Positions 15,909-21,241 of a stretch of 24,854 nucleotides of DNA are shown in pieces. Each line of letters starts with the position of its first letter. Position 1 is the stretch's first letter. The stretch is taken from NCBI GenBank assembly GCA_045612485.1, contig JAZKZE010000149.1, forward strand, positions 1 through 24,854, in the 5' to 3' direction. The DNA comes from RGIG5327 sp045612485. Lineage in GTDB: Bacteria; Verrucomicrobiota; Lentisphaeria; Victivallales; UBA1829. The position numbers were made by a program, and so were the translations under genes. The notes under the pieces were generated by a model. The model saw only the letters and a program-made list of their open reading frames with translations, searched no databases and had not been told where the DNA came from.

Positions 15909-16169
15909 GAGCCAGCAGCGAGCACTAAGCCGCGAGAGAATGAGGGCGTTTTTTGCCCGAATGAACGCAGGCGCATATATATGGAAAAAGAAACTGCCGC
16001 ATTACGAAAGAGTTTGACAGCACAAAAGGAAAAAGTGAGGGAGATAGGGGAGAGAAAAAAGCAAAATGCGTTTGGGACTCTCTCCTGAAGGTTGCACAAA
16101 ACAGGATAAAGAAGTATTTTTGAAAAAATCTGACAAAATCACTTTTTTAAAAGCAGATTTCTTTACGCA

Positions 16170-16208
16170 CATAATTTTGTAAAAATATGCCATTTTTACA
16201 AAATTATG
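16170..16208. repeat. Perfect 17-bp AT-rich inverted repeat
   Basis: 16170-16186 (CATAATTTTGTAAAAAT) is the exact reverse complement of 16192-16208, with the 5-nt loop ATGCC. No T tract follows on either strand, so it is not a standard terminator. It stands between the structured repeat and the terminator of the dehydrogenase gene. Confidence 0.85.
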
Positions 16209-16231
16209 GGATAGCTGTGGAAACGAATCAT

Positions 16232-16282
16232 AAAAAAGACATTATGAGAGTTACGGAAAAGCTCCCATAATGTCTTATTTTT
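16232..16282 (-). terminator. Bidirectional terminator downstream of the polyol dehydrogenase gene
   Basis: AAGACATTATG-a-GAG (16236-16250) pairs with CTC-c-CATAATGTCTT (16262-16276), with T-rich tracts on both outer sides (on the minus strand at 16232-16237). Confidence 0.88.
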
Positions 16283-16313
16283 TTATCTGAAATTATTTCA
16301 GAAATTCTGCGGA

Positions 16314-17468
16314 TCAGATTTCAGCAGAGAGAATGAGATCCAGTACTTCTTTGGCTTCACCGGAAGTAATGTCCTTATCCCAGTTGGCTGCAAGACCTTT
16401 TTTGATGACTTCCACATCGTTGCCGAATTCAGCACGGGCAGCACACAAAGCACCTTTGGCAAAGTTCAAAGGTTTGACACCCTGACTCAGGCAGAGACGC
16501 ATGGTTCCCACTACACGGTCATCCCAGGAGAGTTTCCGGGGAATGTCACGGATCACGCGGGAGATGGAGTCGGAAAGATAAACATTCTGCATACGTTCAA
16601 TAAGTCCTTCTGCGTAGTTGCGCATCCCTTCCGCAGTAAACATATCATCCACTCCGGCATATTTTTTGCAGAGGGCAACTCCGGATTCTTCCACAAATGC
16701 CTTGTGACCGATTTCCAGAATTTCAGGGTGTGCCGTAAGTTCGGACATCTTTTCCAGCCCTTTGGAGGCTCCAATGATCGCCATCAGGAAGTGGGTGGCA
16801 TTGTGACCATAAAGTTTGGCAAATTCAAAGGGGAAGAGGTCGGTTTTTTCATAAAGGCTCTTTACAGCGCGGTTTGCCACGCCGGGAGCATCGGAAATCA
16901 GGATCCAGTTGAACTCTTCCACAAGGTGGGCGCGTCCGGCACCGGGGAAAAGTTCGGTGAGATTACGGCTGGCGCAATCGGCATCCCTTGCTACGTCACT
17001 CATTTTGCCGATCACGGTATTGAGGTAGTAGGTATTGGGGAATTTTTCTGCAATTTCTGCTTCCAGTTTCTCAGCAGCATGGTTGTCATTTTCGGCAGTA
17101 TAGATGTAGCGTACTTTTTCCGGATTGCGGCGGAAGCCTTCTTTCAGCCATGCGGCGGTGGGACCGAAGAATTTCACGCTGGGGAGGGCGGTGGCGATTT
17201 CCTGGGCTTCAGCAGCGGCGGCAATAAGTTTTTCCTTTCCTTCCGGATCAGCGGGGGAATAGACTTCCAGATTTTTGTATTCTTCCTGAAAGACATGGTC
17301 TTTTGCTGCGATATTTACTGTGATTTTTCCTCCGTTATTGTTTACACCATTGCGGACGAAATCATCCACTTCCGCGATAACAATACGGTCAAATCCGCCT
17401 TTACTTGCACCGGAAACAAAGATGCCGGTCTGAATGGGGCCAAGCCCGATCCCAAGAAATGTTTTCAT
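16314..17468 (-). CDS. Polyol-specific long-chain dehydrogenase (mannitol-1-phosphate 5-dehydrogenase/mannitol dehydrogenase-like)
   Basis: A 384-aa NAD(P)-dependent oxidoreductase of the polyol-specific long-chain dehydrogenase family, which interconverts sugar alcohols (or their phosphates) and ketoses or uronates. The N-terminal Rossmann motif is GIGLGPIQ (6-13), followed by an acidic residue in IAEVD. The catalytic K-x4-N-x2-H motif is intact: K218, N223 and H226 in AKLYGHNATHF. Substrate-side asparagines occur at TAENDNH and YLNTVIGKMSD. Length matches mannitol-1-phosphate dehydrogenase (about 382 aa), but the N-terminus is not the usual MtlD HFGAGNIGRG form, so the substrate is uncertain (mannitol-1-phosphate, fructuronate and tagaturonate are candidates). 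AAAGGAGA precedes the ATG at 17468. It has its own promoter and is divergent from the cobalamin-riboswitch operon. Confidence 0.82.
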   Translation of the reverse strand: MKTFLGIGLGPIQTGIFVSGASKGGFDRIVIAEVDDFVRNGVNNNGGKITVNIAAKDHVFQEEYKNLEVYSPADPEGKEKLIAAAAEAQEIATALPSVKFFGPTAAWLKEGFRRNPEKVRYIYTAENDNHAAEKLEAEIAEKFPNTYYLNTVIGKMSDVARDADCASRNLTELFPGAGRAHLVEEFNWILISDAPGVANRAVKSLYEKTDLFPFEFAKLYGHNATHFLMAIIGASKGLEKMSELTAHPEILEIGHKAFVEESGVALCKKYAGVDDMFTAEGMRNYAEGLIERMQNVYLSDSISRVIRDIPRKLSWDDRVVGTMRLCLSQGVKPLNFAKGALCAARAEFGNDVEVIKKGLAANWDKDITSGEAKEVLDLILSAEI

Positions 17469-17519
17469 TTTTTCTCCTTTTTTTCCTGTTTTTCAGGATG
17501 ATTGTGTAATGCGGTATTT

Positions 17520-17548
17520 ACTATACTTGTATATAAAGAAAAATGCAA
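17520..17548 (-). promoter_or_regulatory. Promoter of the polyol dehydrogenase gene
   Basis: Minus strand: TTGCAT (17543-17548), 17-nt spacer, TATAGT (17520-17525). Downstream, a small CCTG-aaaaa-CAGG hairpin (17485-17497) precedes the ribosome-binding site. Confidence 0.6.
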
Positions 17549-17578
17549 GGGGTGAGCCGTGAAAATAGCAAAGGAAAT

Positions 17579-17607
17579 TTGACACGGAAGAACTTTTGCA
17601 GTATATT
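17579..17607 (+). promoter_or_regulatory. Consensus promoter driving the cobalamin riboswitch operon
   Basis: -35 TTGACA (17579-17584), exactly 17 nt, -10 TATATT (17602-17607). Transcription would start close to 17614, just before the riboswitch. Confidence 0.82.
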
Positions 17608-17615
17608 AATGGGAT

Positions 17616-17745
17616 ATCGCTGGATGTTTTAAGTGAATCCCGGTGCAATTCCGGAGCTGTCGCGCAACCGTATAGTCGGATCCTGGAACATCCGTAATGT
17701 TTTGATGCAGGTTCTGCGTTGCCTGTATCGTGTGCGCATGACACA
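17616..17745 (+). promoter_or_regulatory. Cobalamin (vitamin B12) riboswitch
   Basis: The block 17628-17671 has the conserved cobalamin-riboswitch core order: TTAAGTGAATCCCGGTGCAA, then TTCCGGAGCTGTCGCGCAAC, then CGTA. GGATGTT (17622-17628) pairs with AACATCC (17687-17693) as an enclosing stem. A hairpin GATGCAGG/CCTGTATC (17704-17711 with 17722-17729) carries GTTGC (17718-17722), complementary to GCAAC (17664-17668), fitting the kissing-loop contact of this class. A GTGT/ACAC hairpin follows, right before the AAAGGAAA ribosome-binding site (17747-17754) of pseudopilin 2, so control is probably by SD sequestration. A BtuF-like gene in the same operon supports the ligand. The peripheral part differs from the commonest class, so exact boundaries are approximate. 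Confidence 0.88.
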
Positions 17746-17760
17746 GAAAGGAAAACACAA

Positions 17761-18588
17761 ATGTTTACGCACGCTCACGCACTGTCGGCGGCAAAATCTT
17801 TGCCGGGTATCTCTGTACGGAAATGCAAAAGAAATTGCAGAAAAGTACACTCTTTTACTCTCATCGAACTTCTTGTGGTGATCGCCATTATTGCCATCCT
17901 TGCGGGAATGTTGCTTCCGGCATTGTCAGCGGCGAGGGAAAAAGCAAGAGCCATCTCCTGTGTAAACAATCAGAGGCAGGTAACACTTCTGCATTTGAGT
18001 TACACCGATAATTCCAAGGGATATTTCTGCATTTCCTATGACGGAAACTCTCTTTACTGGAATGTGGGGATGGATGCTTCCTGGAACAAAAATCAGCCGG
18101 GAATATTGGCGGATACTCTGGGATTGAATCTTAATGCAGGCAATTCCAAAGTTTACCAATGTCCCACCTTTACCGATTCTGCAACATCCTGGGATGCAAA
18201 ATTTGTGGGGTATGGTTATAATGAATTTCTGGGACCGGAAATGAATTACGGCGGGGGAAGTAAAGCATGGAATGGTTATAAGATCGACCACATCAAACGC
18301 ACAAGCGATGTTTTTATTACTGCGGATTGTGCCTATCTCAATACCACAAACAATAAATATGAGCCTTGCGATTTTGCCCGGGCGCCGGAAGGCAGGGGCG
18401 GAACGGTCAATAACAGTATGATTTCCGCCGGAACCATCGACTTCCGCCACAGTAAACGTGCTGCAGCCGGGATGATCGATGGTCACGTGGAAAACATAGA
18501 GAAAAAGGGGATAAAAATCTCCCTTGCCGGTGACGGCGGTAAAAGGCTCGGTTTCTTTGAACAGAAATATTATGACCCGGAATTGTAA
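17761..18588 (+). CDS. Pseudopilin-like protein 2, under cobalamin riboswitch control
   Basis: A 275-aa pseudopilin-like protein: FTLIELLVVIAIIAILAG begins at residue 32 after an unusually long, basic, Cys- and His-containing leader (MFTHAHALSAAKSLPGISVR onward). The residue before the expected prepilin-peptidase cut is Ser, not Gly. The C-terminal part has a classic H-x9-DG motif (RHSKRAAAGMIDGH), seen in pseudopilin-like families of Planctomycetota and Lentisphaerota. The start is ATG 17761 with AAAGGAAA before it; the earlier in-frame TTG lies within the riboswitch. The BtuF-like gene starts 3 nt after its stop with no good SD of its own, so translation is likely coupled. The context points to a role linked to corrinoid uptake at the cell surface. 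That role is inference; no B12-binding motif is recognisable in this protein. Confidence 0.88.
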   Translation: MFTHAHALSAAKSLPGISVRKCKRNCRKVHSFTLIELLVVIAIIAILAGMLLPALSAAREKARAISCVNNQRQVTLLHLSYTDNSKGYFCISYDGNSLYWNVGMDASWNKNQPGILADTLGLNLNAGNSKVYQCPTFTDSATSWDAKFVGYGYNEFLGPEMNYGGGSKAWNGYKIDHIKRTSDVFITADCAYLNTTNNKYEPCDFARAPEGRGGTVNNSMISAGTIDFRHSKRAAAGMIDGHVENIEKKGIKISLAGDGGKRLGFFEQKYYDPEL

Positions 18589-18591
18589 AAA

Positions 18592-19416
18592 ATGTTGCAA
18601 AATATCATTCTGCTTTTTATGATTCTTTCCTTCCCCCTTTACATGAGGGGGGAGGAAGTTTGCCGTATCGTTTCCCTTTCCCCGGCAGTTACAGAGATCA
18701 TCTGTCATCTGGGCGGGGAAAAGTCTCTTGCCGGCAGATCTTCCGCCTGTGATTATCCGGAAAGCGTGAAAAAACTTCCTGTTGCCGGTGGATTTGCCAA
18801 ACCGTATATGGAAAAGATCCTTCTGCTCCGCCCCCGGTATCTTCTTACCAATGACCTGATCAATCCTTCTGCGGCGAAAAAGTTTGAGTCTGTGGGAATA
18901 AAGTGTGTGATGAAGCAGATCGTCAACGTGGAAGATTATTTTTACTGGGTGGACCTTATTGGAAAAATATTGAAAAAAGAGAAGGCTGCAAAACAGGAAA
19001 TGCTGCGGGTGAAAAAACTTCTTGCAGAACTTGCCGCAAAGCAGACCGGGAAAAAGCTGAAAGCATTGTGGATCATCTGGGATTCCCCCATTATGATTGC
19101 CGGAAAAAATTCTCTTCTCCACAATGCCATGGAATATGCCCAATGCCGTAATGTCGCTGAAAATGTGAAAAGTGATTATTTCCGGGCTTCTGCCGAATGG
19201 CTGGCAAAATCCGATCCGGATCTTGTCATCTTTCCGCAATTGACGGAAAAGAAACGGCAGGAACTTTCCAAAAAATATCCCTGGAACTGTATGAGAGCAT
19301 GGAAGGAAGGAAAAATCATTTCCCGACTGCCGGAAGATCTGCTTTTGCGTCCGGGACCGCGTTTTTTTGACGGGATATATTTGCTGCATAAAGAACTTTT
19401 TGCGGAGAAAAAGTAA
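18592..19416 (+). CDS. btuF: BtuF-like periplasmic corrinoid-binding protein (ABC importer component)
   Basis: A 274-aa periplasmic binding protein of the helical-backbone (TroA/BtuF) class. A signal peptide is visible (hydrophobic residues 4-17, MLQNIILLFMILSFPLYMRG). The mature start VCRIVSLSPAVTEIICHLG matches the RIVSLSPAxTE opening of BtuF and related proteins, followed by LAGRSSACDYPE, VAGGFAKPYMEKILLLRPRY and, late, WLAKSDPDLVIFP. BtuF delivers vitamin B12 from the periplasm to BtuCD. The related siderophore-binding proteins are the main alternative, but the cobalamin riboswitch upstream decides for B12. Only a weak purine run precedes the ATG, 3 nt after the pseudopilin stop. No BtuC or BtuD gene follows; the next gene is convergent, 17 nt away. 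The permease and ATPase must be encoded elsewhere. Confidence 0.9.
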   Translation: MLQNIILLFMILSFPLYMRGEEVCRIVSLSPAVTEIICHLGGEKSLAGRSSACDYPESVKKLPVAGGFAKPYMEKILLLRPRYLLTNDLINPSAAKKFESVGIKCVMKQIVNVEDYFYWVDLIGKILKKEKAAKQEMLRVKKLLAELAAKQTGKKLKALWIIWDSPIMIAGKNSLLHNAMEYAQCRNVAENVKSDYFRASAEWLAKSDPDLVIFPQLTEKKRQELSKKYPWNCMRAWKEGKIISRLPEDLLLRPGPRFFDGIYLLHKELFAEKK

Positions 19417-19433
19417 AATATTTCTTCTGCCTG

Positions 19434-20363
19434 TCAGAAATGGTAAACGATCTTTCTTACTGTTTCTAGAGCCGCCTTTGCTTCCCGGGTATCGAAACCG
19501 TGTTTCCTGCAATGGGAAGGACTGATCCGGAAAAGTTTTTTATATGCGTTGCTGTAAAAAGCCGCTGTTTCATAACCGGTTATACGGGCGATCTCTGCAA
19601 TGCTGTATTGCGTTTCATTCAGCATCCAGCAGGAATTGAGCAATCTTGCCTGAATGACGAAATCCATGGGGCTTTGAGCCGTATATTCTTTGAAAATACG
19701 GTAAAGGGTATCCCGGGAAACCTCAAAAAAATCCAGCAGGGATTTCAGATCTGGAAAACGCTGGGGGAAAGTCTGGACAATGGCAAGTTTCTCTTTCCTT
19801 TTACCGGCAAGGGAGTTGTCTTTTACAGGGACAGATACCGTAAGGTAGGTAAGAAGTTCAAAAAGATTTACCGAGATCGCTTCTGCTGAACACTCCTTCT
19901 GATCCTTCAATCTGTTCAGAAGAGCGTGAAAACTTTTCATAAATTTTTCCATATCCGCATTGCGGACAATATCCCGTTCCTGCAAATGGAAGATCGGTTC
20001 AAAATTACTGTTGGGAAAGATGGCAAGGGCATAACGGCGGCAGCTTTCTTTTCCGGGGTTGCGGAATGTGTAGGAACGTCTGTCTTTTCCGGGCTGCTCG
20101 ATATAGATGCAGTTGTTTTCTATTTTTGTCAGCTTTTTTTTACGGGTGAAAACAAATTCTCCCCCTTCACTGAATTCAAGATGAAAACATTGTGTATCCC
20201 CGTGGGGAAATGAGTATTCTCCGGAGCCTTCCAGAACTCCCTCACAGATATAAAACAATTGCAGAAGACCGGTATTGACAGAAAACTTATCCAGATTGAG
20301 ATAGATATGCTCTTCATATTTCTCTTTGCGGATGATCTTATGTCCTACTTTGATATTCGCCAT
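19434..20363 (-). CDS. AraC-family transcriptional regulator
   Basis: A 309-aa regulator with an N-terminal sensing domain, probably cupin-like (about 1-170, beta-rich), and a C-terminal AraC/XylS DNA-binding domain with two helix-turn-helix units: LKSLLDFFEVSRDTLYRIFK (about 220-239) and YSIAEIARITGYETAAFYSN (about 265-284), followed by FRISPSHCRKH in the usual FGxSPxxYR position. AGGAAAGGAA precedes the ATG at 20363; the earlier in-frame codons lack an SD. It is divergent from the pseudopilin 3/DUF4838/CBM operon with a 142-nt shared promoter region, which suggests it controls that operon in response to a sugar or breakdown product. The effector is unknown. It converges on the btuF-like gene. 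Confidence 0.93.
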   Translation of the reverse strand: MANIKVGHKIIRKEKYEEHIYLNLDKFSVNTGLLQLFYICEGVLEGSGEYSFPHGDTQCFHLEFSEGGEFVFTRKKKLTKIENNCIYIEQPGKDRRSYTFRNPGKESCRRYALAIFPNSNFEPIFHLQERDIVRNADMEKFMKSFHALLNRLKDQKECSAEAISVNLFELLTYLTVSVPVKDNSLAGKRKEKLAIVQTFPQRFPDLKSLLDFFEVSRDTLYRIFKEYTAQSPMDFVIQARLLNSCWMLNETQYSIAEIARITGYETAAFYSNAYKKLFRISPSHCRKHGFDTREAKAALETVRKIVYHF

Positions 20364-20432
20364 TGTTTTCCTTTCCTGTATGATCCGTAATATACTATAA
20401 ATCTTTATGAAGATATTACAAGTGAAAATCTC

Positions 20433-20460
20433 TTGTTTTTTCTGCAAAAAAGTATATAAT
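20433..20460 (+). promoter_or_regulatory. Promoter of the pseudopilin 3/DUF4838/CBM operon
   Basis: -35 TTGTTT (20433-20438), 16-nt spacer, perfect -10 TATAAT (20455-20460). It lies in the divergent region shared with the AraC-type gene, whose own promoter is probably TTGTAA/TAGTAT on the minus strand near 20390-20420. Confidence 0.6.
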
Positions 20461-20505
20461 TAATTAGCAGGAAAAAATATAAAACCAAAAAGGAGAATAT
20501 CAATC

Positions 20506-21219
20506 ATGCAACGCAGAAAATTTACTCTCATTGAACTGTTGGTAGTGATCGCCATCATTGCCATTCTTGCCGGGATGCTTCTGCCCGCACTGGGAAAAGC
20601 AAGAAATATGGCAAGGCTGACCAACTGCATAAGCAAACTCAAACAGTACAATCTTTTCCATGCCATTTATGCTGATACCTACAAGGAATGGATGCCCGGA
20701 CAGGCGGGTATGGGCGGCGGTCCTTACAGATGGATCCCCATCGACCTGTATAAAGATCTGGGAATTGCCAGTGCAACCCTTAATGAAAATACTTTCAAAT
20801 GCGAAAGTGCTATGGCGTACAGGGAGAAAAACCGTCTGGGAAATCCCCCCACCAATCAGACTTACATCCTGTTCAATAAAGTACCCCATGAAAAATCCTA
20901 CAAGAAAAAAGTGGATTGGATCTACAGAAAAGTGGATAATGGTACAGGGAATAATGGGCTCGTCAACTTTTTCAAACCTACCAGTGTGCCCCATCCTTCC
21001 GCCTTGTGTATGCAGAGATGTACCACACAATATGACAATGGCAGTTACGTTTTTATCCACGATAAAAATTTCCCCATGTCCTTTGTGGATGGTCAGGTGA
21101 TTTCCGTACCTTATTCCGGGTTGAGTCCCAACATCCGTATTTACGGAATGGCTGACCATGTACGGTGGTGGCCCAATAACGGTCATCCGGATAAAAAGGA
21201 AGACCCCCATTGGTGGTAA
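20506..21219 (+). CDS. Pseudopilin-like protein 3, in a glycan-utilisation operon
   Basis: A 237-aa pseudopilin-like protein with a five-residue basic leader (MQRRK) followed by FTLIELLVVIAIIAILAG. The residue before the expected cleavage is Lys. The globular domain is aromatic-rich, and a H-x9-DG motif is present near the C-terminus (HDKNFPMSFVDG). AGGAG (20491-20495) precedes the ATG by 10 nt. It is the first gene of an operon: the DUF4838 gene starts 22 nt after its stop. Pilus or type II secretion assembly genes are absent nearby, so it is probably not a structural pilin. A role in binding or presenting glycan or enzymes at the surface is inferred from the operon. Confidence 0.9.
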   Translation: MQRRKFTLIELLVVIAIIAILAGMLLPALGKARNMARLTNCISKLKQYNLFHAIYADTYKEWMPGQAGMGGGPYRWIPIDLYKDLGIASATLNENTFKCESAMAYREKNRLGNPPTNQTYILFNKVPHEKSYKKKVDWIYRKVDNGTGNNGLVNFFKPTSVPHPSALCMQRCTTQYDNGSYVFIHDKNFPMSFVDGQVISVPYSGLSPNIRIYGMADHVRWWPNNGHPDKKEDPHWW

Positions 21220-21241
21220 TTAAATAAGAAATGAGGAAAAA

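Larger units (their letters stand above)
15480..16310. other. Gene-free region of about 830 nt with repeat and inverted repeats
   Basis: No protein gene is supported. The left part (15480-15767) is AT-rich with nothing recognised beyond a possible weak promoter for the nuclease-like gene. The centre is a GC-rich, hairpin-rich element whose first 141 nt recur at the window end. The right part has a perfect 17-bp inverted repeat and a two-way terminator. A 68-codon frame at 15811-16017 lies over the hairpins and is not believed to be a gene. Confidence 0.7.

Noticed and set aside
15811..16017. 68-codon Arg-rich open frame inside the repeat element
   Set aside because: It runs across several perfect hairpins, has no SD, and one of three differences between copies would change Glu to Val; RNA or DNA structure explains the conservation better.
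19417..19433. Terminator between the convergent btuF-like and AraC-type genes
   Set aside because: Only a weak TTTCT/AGAAA pairing without a T tract spans the short gap.
17926..19512. 528-codon minus-strand open frame
   Set aside because: Antisense to pseudopilin 2 and the BtuF-like gene, both with clear motifs and start signals.
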